Part shown: positions 32,600-46,055 of the stretch, piece after piece
How the letters are laid out: each line of letters opens with the position of its first letter
How positions within the stretch are numbered: position 1 is the first letter of the stretch
Program-made: the position numbers and the translations under genes
Assembly (NCBI RefSeq): GCF_014633365.1
Contig: NC_068339.1
Location: forward strand, 3,353,001 to 3,417,000
Length of the DNA: 64,000 bases
Source of the DNA: Diospyros lotus
Taxonomy: Eukaryota > Streptophyta > Magnoliopsida > Ericales > Ebenaceae
Reading direction: 5' to 3'
Notes under the pieces: model-generated
The model's input: only the letters and a program-made list of their open reading frames with translations
The model's database searches: none
What the model was told of the DNA's origin: nothing

Positions 32600-32998
32600 A
32601 TGGAGTCCTCCCACATCTCTGGGGATGCAGAAGAATGCCACAGCAGTGAATCTGGCTGGACAATGTATATTGGCTCCCCAATACACAGTGATGATGATGA
32701 TGATGGTTCTGATGATCATAGAGAACATCATGACGACGACGACGACGACGACGACGATGATGGTGGTGATGATCTTAGTGTTAAATCACAAGATGACAGT
32801 GATGATTCCATGGCCTCTGATGCTTCTTCTGGGATGGCTCAGGCTCACTACAGGCATCGAGTGGATAAGAGTGGCAAGAAAGCTAAGAAACCAGTGGAAG
32901 AGAAGGAAGAGCCAGAGTCTACTGCAAGAGGAGGAAATGTTGCCGTTCAGAACAGTGGAAAGGTAAGGAAGAACAGTTGGTTTGGGAAAAGAAAGTAA
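32600..32998 (+). CDS. SOFL: SOB FIVE-LIKE (SOFL) protein
   Basis: A 132-residue protein of the plant SOFL family, whose founder SOB5 and relatives raise cytokinin levels when overexpressed in Arabidopsis (family knowledge). Both family motifs are present: motif A, SESGWTMYIGSP at 16-27, and motif B, DDSDDSMASDASSG at 65-78. Between them is a very acidic stretch with ten consecutive Asp encoded by a GAC/GAT microsatellite. The basic C-terminus (KKAKKP, KVRKNSWFGKRK) could localise it to the nucleus. The frame is open 12 codons further upstream, but MESSHISG matches family starts. The TAA overlaps a strong splice-donor-like GTAAGT, so a spliced isoform with a different tail is possible. It lies downstream of the deiminase and kinase genes, as SOB5 does in Arabidopsis. 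Confidence 0.92.
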   Translation: MESSHISGDAEECHSSESGWTMYIGSPIHSDDDDDGSDDHREHHDDDDDDDDDDGGDDLSVKSQDDSDDSMASDASSGMAQAHYRHRVDKSGKKAKKPVEEKEEPESTARGGNVAVQNSGKVRKNSWFGKRK

Positions 32999-35382
32999 GT
33001 CTTGTTCCTTCCTCTTTTGGCGGTTCAATGTGCTGAAAATGTTCCCAGATGAGAGGGAGAGAGATATCACTATATCAGCCATGTTTCTGTTTGATTCTGT
33101 TTCCAGTTTTCCAGTGCAAGAGTTTTGGATAAAGAAACATAGCATTCTGTGCCTTGCTTAGATATGTATTTTGCATGTAAAAATATGGGCAATATCAGAA
33201 CTTTTATGAATATATTTAGGCCAAAGAGAATGAGCCAAAGTGAATGGTAATATGAACAATTAATGGCACTTAGTCCGAAACTAAGATCTAAACACAGTCT
33301 CCAACAACTCAAGCTGACCGTTTCCTGTCATTTGGAGTCGATCTGTATACCATCTAGAACAGGTACTTAAGCCCAAAACTAAAGCCGAACTCCATTGTGG
33401 TAAAATTTTTCTAAAATTTTACAGGCTAAATGACAAAAGTTATGTGTAAGAATGGAATTGGAAGAGCATTGAAGAGAGTGTTGGCGGAGAGGGAAGCTAC
33501 TGTTGGACAAGGGCATGGTCTCTGCGGACAGGCTGTCCAGATAACACAACAAAAGTGGAGGCTGGCTGGCTGGAACATGGGGTGGTCCTTATGAGAGCGA
33601 GTCACTGTTGCTTTCTCCTCCTGGGCTTGCATTTTTACAGCTACTTGGCATGCATTCATGTGCTCAAGCTAGGCTTAGGCAGCAACATGGCTCAAAGTTA
33701 TGGGCTCCACTGATTTTTCACATCCCACCTGTGGAATTTGAATCCAACCCTAAATAAATGGGTATTTTGTTTTCAAGACGTTGATTATCAAATCATAACA
33801 TATTCTAGACACTTAATTTTGATAATCTTATATTATTCTCGTTCAGCTTGTTGAAATGTGATCGTGCAATATTTATACATACCAATTATAGAGACAGTAA
33901 CTCAATAGAGTTTTTTTCCTGTAACAAGTTTATCATGCATATCTAGATTTAGTTTGAAATTTAAAGTGCTATTTAACAATAATTAGGCATGTTAAACGAA
34001 ACATATGATTCAAAAAGAATGAATATCAGTCCAAAAAATCAAAGTGATTGATCGTAGAAGATCAAGATAAGATTTTGACAATAAAACATGAAGAATATCC
34101 ACATATGGATTTACTATTCTTGGGTGCAACAAATCTTGGATGGTAAATGGCGAATCTGAGGTGGTTGGTGATGAGTGAGTTATAATAGCAAAAATATAGC
34201 TATCACATTATTAACAATCCAATTTTGCTTCTCAAAGAGTTGTGGTAATTACAGCCACCCAAATGAGAATTGTACTTTGAATGCCAAATTTGTGGTGGTA
34301 TAGGATGGAACATAAGCAATTGAGGATTCAGAAAGGGACCTGTTGGTGTGGTTTGGTACCAGAGAGAGCTGAAAAGGCAGCAGAAGCTGAAACATCCATG
34401 GGGCCAACCCTAAGCTTGGACAAGACCAGTTGAGGCATGTGATTATGTTCATTTTATTCGCTTTTGTCCTCCATTTTTCTATCTTCCTTTTCAGGCACCT
34501 AACAAGGCAAAGACATTGACAATTGGACACATATATAGAGCTCATCTGGCAATGGTTAGCGGCAGGGCTTGGTCACACATTGCTACATGGACAACTACCT
34601 TCCCTTTCATTTGAAAATGACCCATCAACTGCAGTCTGCAGCATACAAAGTTTATTATGCTCTAGTGATTTTTTGGAGGTTTTAGTTCTAGATACATTAT
34701 TTACTTTTAGAAATTGCCTTATTAATGATAACAACATCGATAAATGCACACTTATGATCAATCAATGAATAGGGCATTATAAAAAATGTTTGTGTAATTT
34801 GTTGGTCATTCATAATAATGTTTTTACTATGGATGTGATAAAGTTTATCCCTTCTTATTTTGCATACATTATTATTTAAATTTTTTTATCAGCTAACGAG
34901 CACATAAATGAGTCACTCTCATTATAATGTTTTGAATTGTAATTGTTTATATGTATCAGTCTCAATAAACTCGTACATACAAAATATTTAGTATGTATAT
35001 CGACAATTTACTTGTTAAAATACTTATCGATCAATATGTCTTTAAATAAAATATAGTTATTAATAGCGATCAATTTCTATCCATAAAACAAAATAACTTT
35101 ATAAAATTGAAGTAAAATAATAAAAAATTAGCTAATATTATTAAAATTTATAACGTAACAAAATCCAACATCTACCTATAAAAATCTTAAATTTAGATAT
35201 TTAAGATTAAAATATTTCAATTTAGATTTAAATATTAAATATTTCACACAAAAATCTTATGTCTAAATATAAGTAGCATTTTCATGTTTTAAATATATAA
35301 TATTAATACTTTCACATTTATTATTTTTGCTAGGTAAGTGAGAAAAAGCTTATGAGTATTAATATTAATACTTTCATCCTCC
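32999..35382. other. Intergenic DNA right of the SOFL gene
   Basis: Contains the SOFL 3' UTR and AT-rich DNA. No gene, RNA or bounded element could be supported. The open frames in it lack family resemblance. Confidence 0.6.
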
Positions 35383-35387
35383 ATACT

Positions 35388-36038
35388 TGTTATACGCATT
35401 TCTTGTATCACTTATCATGGGTTAGTCAGTCCAATGAGTTGGCCCAACCGCCCAAAGCCTAGAAGGCCCAGACGACCTCATCAAAGAAAGTCTATATACC
35501 ATCGAAATTCGAAACTCATAAAGTGAGTACCTTGCGAGCTCCCGGTAAAGCCCCTAACGATCTTTCAGGGATCAACTAACGAGCTCCCAATAAAACTCTC
35601 AGTTCGTTGGACCACCTAGATCACTGGCCTAAAACTTCCAACTTGTATAAGTGGCAAAGCTGCTGAAAAGTCAGAGGTAGAGTCCATTTACTTTATCTGT
35701 AACAGCCCATGTTCCTCGTAATGAGAATCTCACTCTTGATTTTGTGTAGATGATAAGGGTTGTTTGTCCCCCGTTATGTCATCTTTATATTTTTATATGT
35801 TATCTAAATTGTAAAGGCCTCTCATTATAAATAGGAGTTAGAGATATCATGAGGGGTACAATGAGAATAATCAGACGCCGTCATTCTGAAAGAATAATCA
35901 GAGTACAGTCGTGGAGTAGCCATCGTTCTGGCCGAACCATGTAAAAAAATTGCTTGTGTTGATTCATATCCAGAATCTTTGTTTTCTTTTTTTTGACACT
36001 TTGGACTTATTTACCGTGGTTGAAATTGAATGTCGACA
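35388..36038. mobile_element. Solo LTR (651 bp)
   Basis: Begins TGTTATACGC and ends ATGTCGACA, flanked by ATACT on the left and ATATT on the right, an imperfect 5-bp target duplication. It holds an LTR-type promoter (CATTATAAATAGGAG near 35825) followed by a leader-like end (GCCGAACCATGTAAAAAAATT). No internal retrotransposon DNA is next to it. Family not assigned. Confidence 0.65.
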
Positions 36039-37205
36039 ATATTTATGAAAGAAACTTAATTTTGACATTTAAAAGTATAAAAATTTATTTAACAAATTAA
36101 TAATATTTTTTATAAATTATTAATTATTTTTAAAAAATTACAGCACTTTAACGGGTAGCCATTTGAAGCCAAATGGCACGCCACAGCGACGGACACGTCG
36201 ATGACTACGTGGACTCAGCGTCGTCATCCTCTTCTTTCGGTTGGAATTACCTCTCCGTACCCTTCGCTTCTATTCTAGAGAGAGAGGGGGACTAATGTCG
36301 AAGCTTCTGCATTCTTTTCGCTTCGCCTCCATCCGCCGCCGGAGCTTCTCCGTCATTGCAATCGCCAATTCTCTGTCTCGGATTCGCTTCTATCCCTCTC
36401 TCTCTCCTCTCCGCTCCGAACCTCGCCCTTTCTTTCTCTGCACTCCAATACCCTGATCTCTCTCCAATGCTCGTCTTAATAGAAGCCTCTCGATTCGTCT
36501 TCCGATGGCTTGGAGGACGAGGCATCCGATAAGAAGGATAATAAACGTAATCCTTCAGAAACCGAGGTCAAATCTGCTAAGTCTAGGATTGATAAACGAG
36601 TTGCCAACAGTTCCGGGGACTACCCTAGCGGTGAGTTCGTATTCGAGGAGTTCGGTGCGTGGAAGAAGTTTCTAGTGAAGCTTCGGATGCTGATCGCTTT
36701 TCCGTGGGAGCGCATTCACAAGGGCAGTGTTCTCACTATGAAATTACCGGGGACAGGTAGTTGGCTTAGCTTTTATGTCTTGCTTATTCAATTGCTGTAA
36801 AATTTGTGCTTTATTTGCACTTTTATGTATGAATTCAAGAAATATAGATCACCGTTGTATTCGAGTTCACATAAGCTTGTTTACCTGTCTACGTGTTCTG
36901 AAGATGAATAAAAGACATTTTCTGATTCACCATTCAAACACTCAATGCATCACCAATCTCGCTCTTTAACAGTCATGCCAATATCAAATTATGCTATACA
37001 ACTTTACTTCAAAATAACCCATTCCCATTCCATAGTTCATTTTAGAGACATTATTTCAGACATACACTTAATTAACTAACATGACATCACTGCCACCAAG
37101 AGCTGGTTCATCAACATGTTACAGAGATTTATACAATATCATGTCAGTACGGTAGTCCCACTTACACTGCCACCTCATGCTTCAAAAGGGGTAATGGTTG
37201 GATCT

Positions 37206-37236
<31 letters not shown>

Positions 37237-38189
37237 TTCACATCTACTGCCTTTTGTGTTAGACACACAAGAAGTAGCTAAAACCTCGTTTGATTCATCT
37301 TGGATGATAGGTTTAGCCACATAAACATGGGATGCAAGCCGCGTAGCCATTTTCAAGAGAAAACAAACCAAGGTAAGTTCAGCACTACCTGAGCAGACTG
37401 CCAAAATTTTCCTCAAAACTATCTACCGTTTCCCAAATCATCTTACTGTTTTGTTGGATTTTCAACATTCTCACTCCACCCATTCAACTGGATCTCCAAC
37501 CTGTTGATCATTTTCTGTTTCCTGTCTACAACTTTCACCATCTCTAGCTGCTAATTTACCATTACAATCCTCGTTATCCCCAAACAGCATTCTTTGACCA
37601 GTTTCAGTTTATCATGGACCTCAGAATCTCTTGGACATCTCAAAAGCCAGGGGGTCTTTTAGCTTGGATTCCCTTCCATGAGTAAATATTTCATGGTAAT
37701 ATCATTAGTTACGACTTTCCTTGGTACATAACCTATGAATCATTTGCTTATTTACTACTTTGCTTCTGGTTGTAACAGTTGGCCTCCCTTTCTGGTTATA
37801 GTTAGTTAGTTACGCTTGTGCATGTCATCAGCAAAAAGGTTGGTAATGTGAATTTTTTGAAGGACGTAATTTTTGAAAAAAAGCAAGGCTGACTCTCGCA
37901 AAGCAGGGAGCCTCATACATTGGGGACACCCTTTTAATATTTTGCAGACTTTTTGTAATAGAAGAAAAGATACAGATGAATGATTGGGGTTGATGGAATT
38001 CAATAACGGTTCATTAATGCTTAAGCAATCTTTTTGGTTTTTACCTTGTTTTTAAGGTCTCCATGTTGTTGATTTTTGTTGATATTTATTTTTCAAATAC
38101 ATGTAGAACTAATTCAATCATCATCATCATCACCCCTTTCTGCCACCACCACCAATCATTTTTCTAGGCATTTGTGCAAGAAATTTTAT

Positions 38190-38393
38190 GCATGTATTTG
38201 GTACTTGGGATTACCGCCCTTGAGCAGTCCCCGCTGCTCGTGCCCTCGATTTTAGCAGAGGAGATAAATCGCAAGCAGGCCTTTGGCTCTTGCCTAAGCC
38301 GAGTATCGAACTCGTAACCTACTGGTACTAACTCTAACATATCAGTTGCTCGCCACTTGACCTATGTGCTGGGGGCGCATGTATTTGGTACTT
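38190..38393 (-). mobile_element. tRNA-derived SINE with 17-bp target duplication
   Basis: GCATGTATTTGGTACTT is perfectly repeated at 38190-38206 and 38377-38393. The 170 bases between, read on the minus strand, start GCCCCCAGCACATAGGTCAA with an A-box-like part and carry a B-box-like GGTTACGAGTTCGATACTC, and end GGGCGGTAATCCC. A fairly young insertion in SppA intron 1. Confidence 0.85.
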
Positions 38394-40120
38394 CTTTACA
38401 CCTTTTACATGTTCATCTTCCAATATTATTCTCTTCCTGTTAATTTTAAATTCAAACTTATAAAATTCCATGAAAAAATTATGGAATCCACCTACTGGGA
38501 TTGAGGCTTGTGATTGTTGTTGTTTGAAAATATTATGACATCTGTATTTTCTTGGTCACTTTTCTGTAATGAGAAATGCTTTATTGAATGTGTGCACGGC
38601 TAAACATTTTATGTCACATGAAGTGGGACAAAGTGAATATTTTTCTTGCATATAATTTCCAGTAGATTAATGTCTTATATTGTGATGGAGTTGAGAATTA
38701 TTTTTTTTTTTTCATCTGAAAAAAATTCAGATATCCGATCAGCTAAAGAGCTATTTCTCTTATGGTCTGTCTCTACCTCAAATTTGTGAAAACTTCATTA
38801 AAGCAGCATATGTTCCTCATATCTCTGGAATCTATCTGCACATTGATCGCTTGAATTGTGGGTGGGGCAAAGTTGAAGAAATACAGAGGCATATATTGGA
38901 TTTCAAGAAATCAGGTAGGATTAGTACTTAATAATTCTACTCAAAGTACTTCAATGTGTAGTAAAAAGTTTTCTCCAGTTTAATTTATAAGAAAAAAAAA
39001 GAAGAAGTTTTTGCCAGTTGAAATTCTTACCTGTCTCTGGGCTCTTGGCCTTTAAACCTGAGATCAGTTGATATATTCTAGGACCAAGATCTGCCAACCT
39101 CTACCTACCACTCATCATATAAAGCTGTCATCTTGAATACATTCAAATGCAATAGATGAAGATTAAGAGTCCATTTTTTTTTATATGGTTGAGCTTATCC
39201 TTATATAGCTATATCATATGCATCTCTTTGGTGACTAATATTTAAATGCACTACTACATAACCTAATGAGGATTTTGTACTGATTTTTGTTATTGGGTAG
39301 AGATTCAATCATTTTGAATGGAAAGTAGGTTCTTGGAACTTTAAGTGATATTCATATCCCCATGAGAGGGTTGATATATTCATCTTTTTTCTACTAAGTG
39401 GGGGCACTATGAAGGAGTTACCTTTGCCAAACAAACGTGGGGTACCAACATTCTTTAGGCACTTCTCTAAACATTTTCAATTCCTTGCAAATGCATTCAT
39501 AGTTTAGAAATGTGGTTCATCTATTAAAACACTTGCAATGTATCTTGACAATCCTATGACCAACACATCTTAACAGGATCCTTTGCAACTATTTGTAACA
39601 TGACAAGTTCAACCATTTTTCCCCTAAGAATATATCACATCATACAGAAGCCACTAGAAGTCAATATGTAATTGTCTACTTGCAATAGAGGATTCAAATA
39701 TAATTATGAATGCAAAGATATGGCATGTGAATAGTAGCACCTATGATACATCTAAATGAGTACTGCCTCATCTTCTGTACTATGGATGCTTGAATTGATG
39801 AGATAGTAATGTCTTGCAGGTAAATTTGTTGTGGGTTATCTGCCTACATGTGGAGAGAGAGAGAGAGAGTATTATCTTGCCTGTGCTTGCAACGAGCTGT
39901 ATGTCCCTCCAAGTGCTTATTTTGCGTTGTATGGTTTGAATGTTCAAGCATCATTTCTTGGAGGTAAATTTGATTCTCCTTGTTTGGCCACAGGTCTAAA
40001 GTGCATTGCACAAATAGATTTCCACCTAGTTTGGACATTCTTTATTCCAGGAATAAATTTATTATTGCTGTGTACATACATACATACAATACGTACGTAC
40101 GTACATGCATGCATGGCTAG

Positions 40121-40430
40121 ATACATATTTTAGCACCTGTACTTGCTCGTTTTTTTTCATTTAAACACTCGAACTTTTTGTTGTTCCAAATATATCCCTA
40201 AACTACGCAATTTTCAGTCAATTGCACCTCTAAACTTTTTGTTGTTTCAATTACACCCACCTCGACAAAATTGTTGAGAACAATGAATTCAAGGCTGTAA
40301 TTGAAATAACAAAAAGTTCAAGGGTGCAATTGACTGGAAATTGCATAGTTTAGGGGTGTTTTTGAAACAACAAAAAGTTTGAGTGTCTAAATGAAAAAAA
40401 CCGTACAAGTACAGGGATTAAAATATGTAT
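40121..40430. mobile_element. Foldback MITE in SppA intron 3
   Basis: Two arms of about 140 bases face each other. The left arm runs ATACATATTTTAGCACCTGT, CATTTAAACACTCGAACTTT and GCAATTTTCAGTCAATTGCA; the reverse complement of the right arm has nearly the same series. The loop is about 25 bases. Arms have diverged by roughly a tenth. The target duplication is not clear. Confidence 0.75.
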
Positions 40431-43254
40431 TTTGCCTATATGAGGAGCACTGACAAAAAGCCCCATAAGGAGTGTTGTCATATTATGCTAGTTGTACCAT
40501 CTTCAAAATTGAACTCATCTATAAGATCAATGCCAATATTGATGTGACTACTTTATTTACGGACAGTAACTATATTGATGATTCACACTGTGGATAATTA
40601 TAACTAACATAAATAAGACTTCATTGGTGCTGATTATTATTTTCGGAACTTGCTTGCTTTTGACTTTTTCCCTGTCACTATGCATTATGATAGGAAGACC
40701 GTTTGACATGACTAATTAGTCTAATTTATTATTTCCTCAGTGTCACCATTTGTTAACAAACTTCGTTTACTTGTGCAACAAACATAAAATATTTTATTTC
40801 TCTCCCCTAGTACCATATGAGAATTCCACATTTCAGTTCTATCATGGTGCTTCGATATTCCTGTGCAGTTATAGAAATTTGTACCAGTTAGCAATTGCCA
40901 ATCTGTACTAGCTGTTGCTATAAGAGTCTTTTTTTTTTTTGGGTTCATCCTTAGTATTAGACTGAATTATATAATATCCTGTCTTTCCCACTAAAGGGCT
41001 GCTAAAATTCTACTTTTGTGGTCTCAATATTAACAGTGATTTCCAATTCTTGATATTGGAAATGCTAATAGTTGGTGGATAAGTTGATTCTCATTTCATG
41101 CACAACTACTTTTCTCAATTGTTTGGTCATCTAGAGTTGTATTTTTATAATTGAGGAGCTGGCAAATATTGGTGAAAAAAAAATCTGTTTATACCTATGA
41201 AGTACATTCTGAACTTGTACAATTTTTGAAGTGAACAAAAAATTCCCCAATTGCTAATGTGGTATTGTAACTACTTGGAATAACCAGATGTTCAAAAAGG
41301 AAGTCTTTTCATTGATAGCAGCATAGATGCCATGGAATGTTTTTAACATCGCAAAACTGAAGCTGAAATCTGAGAAATGTTTGCCTCCAGTTTGGTCAAG
41401 GAATTTAACATAGTCACAATATGTGTGTTGACATAAGACAAAACCTTGGCTCTGTCCCTCCTATTCTGTCATTTAAGGTCAAGCATAAGCACAGAGTACT
41501 CTTGTACTATAACAGTTGCAATAATTTTTGCAAGGATGTATCATATAATTGTAAATGTGAAGGAGGGAAGAAAAGGTTTGGCTAAACATAAAATATTTTG
41601 TCATTTAGGTCAGGTAGGGATGACACATACAGGACTTAGTTTGATAGAAAATAGGAGAAAAAAATAACTTGTCTTCTCTTCTGTCTATTGATCTCTTGAT
41701 TTTCTTCTGTTGAGAATAATTATAATAATATGTATCAAGTTTCCCTCTTGAGCATAAAAAAGAACTGTACATATTTTTCTTTGCCTGAGACTCATGCTCA
41801 CTATTTAAACTGCAGCAGAATGGCATAAAAATTTGTTTTGCAGGTGTTCTTGAGAAAGTAGGGATTCAACCACAAGTGCAATGAATTGGAAAATATAAGA
41901 GTACTGGAGATCAACTTGCATGCAAAAATATGTCTGAAGAAAATTGTGAGATGCTGACTTTGTTACTCAATAACATCTACAAAAATTGGCCGGATAAAAT
42001 TTCCAATAGCACAGGTGCTTGGTACTAAGCCATTTGGTATTTGAGGCTCTGTTATCATGTTTAATTATGGGGTTCTTGTATAGGAAAGACTAGAGAAGAC
42101 ATTGTAAACTTCATCAATGAAGGGGTTTACCAGGTAGAAAGGCTGAAAGAAGATGGCTGGATTACAAATGTGCAGTATGATGATGAGGTATATTTATTAG
42201 TTACAAGGCTCTTACTGAACATTTATGCATGAGTTTTTGTCTCAGAAAAGGATCATATTCTATTTTTACAGTTGAGACATAAACAGAGGGAGATAATGTT
42301 TTTATCAGTCCACTGTCTTCAGATTGTCAATAATTATTATTGAGCTATAAGAAAAACTAAAACGTGGATTAGTCAGGATGAGTTTACACTTACTGGGAAA
42401 ATACAGTAGGTACATTCATCACTGATGATTTTTTGTTTTGGCATGCATTACGTCAAGGGCAAAAATGTGGGTCCATATCAAGTTCGTTTTAAGTATGACT
42501 GTTACACCACGTGTAAATGTTTCATGGCACAGTAACCGTCCTTATAGTTTGAAACAGAACTCTAGTTTACAGTACATATATGTCAACCTTGAACTTTTTT
42601 ACTATCATCCATCTCCATGTACTGAAGTTTTTCAAGTTTAGCTGTAACTGTGTGTCCTGATCTATAGTTGTGCATACCATGGGGTTGGCAGCTAGGTAGA
42701 AACTAGTGCCACTTGGGTTCCCCCCTCTGTCATGGGGCCAAAATTACTTGCAATAGTTAGTCCAATGAACCAGATGGTGTATGAGGGGCGCTCAATTCCA
42801 CTTAATCCTACTGGGGCTGGGTTTAAGACATGATGCACCAAATTCAGATTCCAAGTATTCTTTCCCCAGGTGGACAGAGGATGATATGGTCTCACCAAGC
42901 AAGTTTGCCAAACCTTTCCTGCTCTCTACCTATTTTAATTAGAAAAAGAGAAGGAAAAAAGTTGCAAATGTAATTGTTCAAATCAGTGTATATTCACTTC
43001 TAACATACAATTCATGACTGGTGTGGTGATTTTCAGAGCAGCTGATTATGAATGCATGGAACATACAGGTTACGTTGAGTCTGAAAGAAAGACTAGGACT
43101 TCTGAAGGATAAAAATCTTCCTACAGTAGATTACAGGTGATCACTTAATGGAAACCCACCTCACCCACACCCCCCCCCAAAACCCACAAAAGGAGGTAGG
43201 GAGGGGCCTCTCCTTTTTTCTGTCCTCTTATGTAGTTCATGTTGCTATTTTCTT

Positions 43255-43500
43255 CTAGTTTTTATTCTTTGTTTAGACATTTATTACAGTTCATCATTTG
43301 CTGTTTCTAACATGTTATTTTCTTTCCTAACATTACAGATTTTAAAATGTTATTCTTTGTTTAGACATACTATTCCAGTTTATCCAATTAGCAGTTTTAA
43401 ATTGCTATTTTATGTTTAGACATTATTCTAGTTCACCCGGTTTCTAGTTTTTAACTTATTTTTTTCTGTTTGGACTTATTATTGTGGTTCATCTTGTTTG
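43255..43500. repeat. Degenerate short tandem array
   Basis: About four degenerate units of 60-75 bases, each with TATT.T.TGTTTAGACAT(T/A) followed by A(T/C)AGTTCA(T/C)C, between SppA exons 6 and 7. Expansion within the intron. Confidence 0.6.
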
Positions 43501-44852
43501 CAAGTGATGCAGTTGTTTGCATCAAGTGATGCTGTTCATCTAGTTTTTAACTTAATATTTTCTATTCACTCTTTTATGCTCCCACCTCTATTTAAGTACT
43601 TGTATTTTTTCTTTTCTTTATATAGCAAAAACTGAATCCACTAGATGTCTTCACTCTTATTCAGTATGATGAAGTGCTGATGTTAAAATAAGCTGGCAAT
43701 GTTTTTATCTGAATTGTCCTGCTTTGTCATGTTCCTCTCTTTCCCCCCCTTTTATTTTCTGATTACTTAGATCTCCTTTTCTATTTTTAACTGAGATATT
43801 TGTAGTTTGAGGTGCTCTTGTCTTTAGTTTACAAGAAGTGTTTTTTGTTTGACTATAGGAAATACTCTACAGTAAGGAAATGGACAGTTGGATTATCAGG
43901 TGGTAAGGACTTAATAGCAGTTATCAGAGCATCAGGAAGCATTAGTCGTGTCCGGGGTCCATTTAATGTTCCTAGTTCTCGTATTGTTGCTGAGCAGTTC
44001 ATTGAAAAGATACGTAAATTAAGAGGTATGCTTTAGCTACTGTAGTGACATTTCTCTTTTGAACCAAAGGAAATCTATTTCAATCTTGGAAAAGGCTTTC
44101 TTGAGATGAACCAGAAAAGAATGATTAGAAAAAGAGATAGAGGACATCAAAACACACATCTGAAGTTGTGATCTATAATCGCTTATAAGTTTTATTGTCT
44201 TTAACCAGGTGCCCCTTTAAGTAAAGCTTCATTTACCAAGTTCACTGCACTGTGCTTGTGCAACAGTATACAGGTGGCTGTTTTATTTCCTTCTTTCTTT
44301 GCGTTTACCATTCTTTACAAAAGTTTAATGTTTACAATATAATGCAAATTATAAGATCCAGAAAATTTAAAATTAAAGATGAGGTGAAGTTTGGAAATTC
44401 GTTGGTTTTAACGGGACCTAATTTGGACAGTTCCTAATTACATTTTGGTCGATGAATTGTCACTATTTCTGCCCATCTTTGGGTTAGTATAAATCCTGTT
44501 TTTTCTCTATAGAATAATTAAGTTTTGTAGGCGAGGAGTATTTTTTGATGGATCAGACCCTAAAGGAGCAATAGGAAAAAGTACATGAGACACAGGACAT
44601 TTCATGATGCAGACATGGGGTACATTGTAATTTGGAAAACTTAGAACATGGCAATGGCAGGGATCAAGCAAGTAACAAATTACATATTTTATGCATATAA
44701 CTAGAATAAATGACATTCTACATTAACAGGGGAAATAAGTGTGATTAAGAACTAAGAAGTTATATATTCTAGAAAACTCATTAGATAGAAGTTTCAAATT
44801 TTAAGATTCTTGACATTAAGTTTGAGGGAGGGCCCATAAACATAAACCCATA

Positions 44853-45444
44853 TGTGAAGTCATTTGTTTTTAGATTAGTTTCTGTTCTTAGTATTCCCTT
44901 TGGGAAGTCTGTTAGCATATTTTTCATTTTGTAATTTGTATTAGTTAGTTTGTTTCAAAGCTGCCCGGAAAATGGTTAAATCCGGTCAGGATAGGGGCAG
45001 TTAGTTGTAACTGCCTTGCCTGCCTTTATGCTTTATAAATAGGGGCTGGGAGGGCTCGGTTGTGTGTGTGAGATCTCAGGATTATCTTGTAAGGGTTGTG
45101 CGGGTGAGCTAGGCTGAGAGATTTTGTATTTCTCTTGGGATTTCTTCTCTTGGTAGTCTAGGGTTTTAGACTAAGGGAAAAGAGAGGGTTTCCTAGTTCA
45201 GATAATTGCTGTAAAGTTGGCAAGATAGTGGAGATTTCATGGGCTTAAGGCAGTCTGGATGTAGGTCTCTTTTTTGAGACTGAACCAGGATAAAATCTTG
45301 TTTCTCTTGTTGTGTTTTATTGCTGTGTTCTATTCCTATTTTTGTTCTTCCTATCGAGTGATTGTGTGTATATTGTTTGGGGGTATAATCAGTGAGTCTT
45401 GAGGGGTAATTTGCTGTAAGTGTGTTGCGGTCTTAAGGACTACA
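44853..45444. mobile_element. Solo LTR (592 bp) in SppA intron 7
   Basis: Begins TGTGAAGTCATTTG and ends TTAAGGACTACA, flanked by CCATA (44848-44852) and CCGTA (45445-45449). A promoter-like CTTTATAAATAGGGG lies at about 45031. The second block copy reads straight through the site (ACCCATATTGGTTTATTTTG near 59700), which fixes both ends. Confidence 0.9.
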
Positions 45445-46055
45445 CCGTATTGTTTTATTTTGTAATTGGTTTTTGGCTTATATTTTAAAACATATAATAT
45501 AGTTATAATCTGTTTAACTGATGGATATATATGTTCCAAAATGAACACATGCCCCATAAGTGTTTATAAAGCATCTTGTAGTTAAAAATAAAAAATAAAA
45601 AATAGTACAACATGTTTGGGCTATAGTGCATTCATTTAAAAGTGTGATGAGTTTTGGTTTATATTTTTACATGATTCTAGAGATGACTTCTGGCTTCGTG
45701 CACAATTCAGCACCCCCCCTGTTCTTCAGTTGAGTTTTATTTTATTTCTTTTCTTGTTGTTACTCATTTTCTTTATAATATCTTCTCTCTAGTTAATGCT
45801 GATCTTCATCTTCTTCCAGAGTCAAAAAGATTCAAGGCTGTAATAATCTGAATTGATAGTCCTGGTGGTGATGCTCTCGCTTCTGATTTGTAAGTGTTTA
45901 ATGTTCTTCCTTTATAATAGAACTTTAATTGTGGATATGCCATATTTTGCTTGATCTTGAGAATGATTTTGTAGCTCAATTCATCTGTAAAATTGTTATT
46001 TCCTGTTTTAATATTGATCAAGGATAACGTAGTATGTTGGCTTTGACGGCCTATT

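Noticed and set aside
36510..36800. Independent start of a short SppA
   Set aside because: The frame begins with TTG, not ATG, and lacks the transit peptide; it is the continuation of exon 1 after a frame break.
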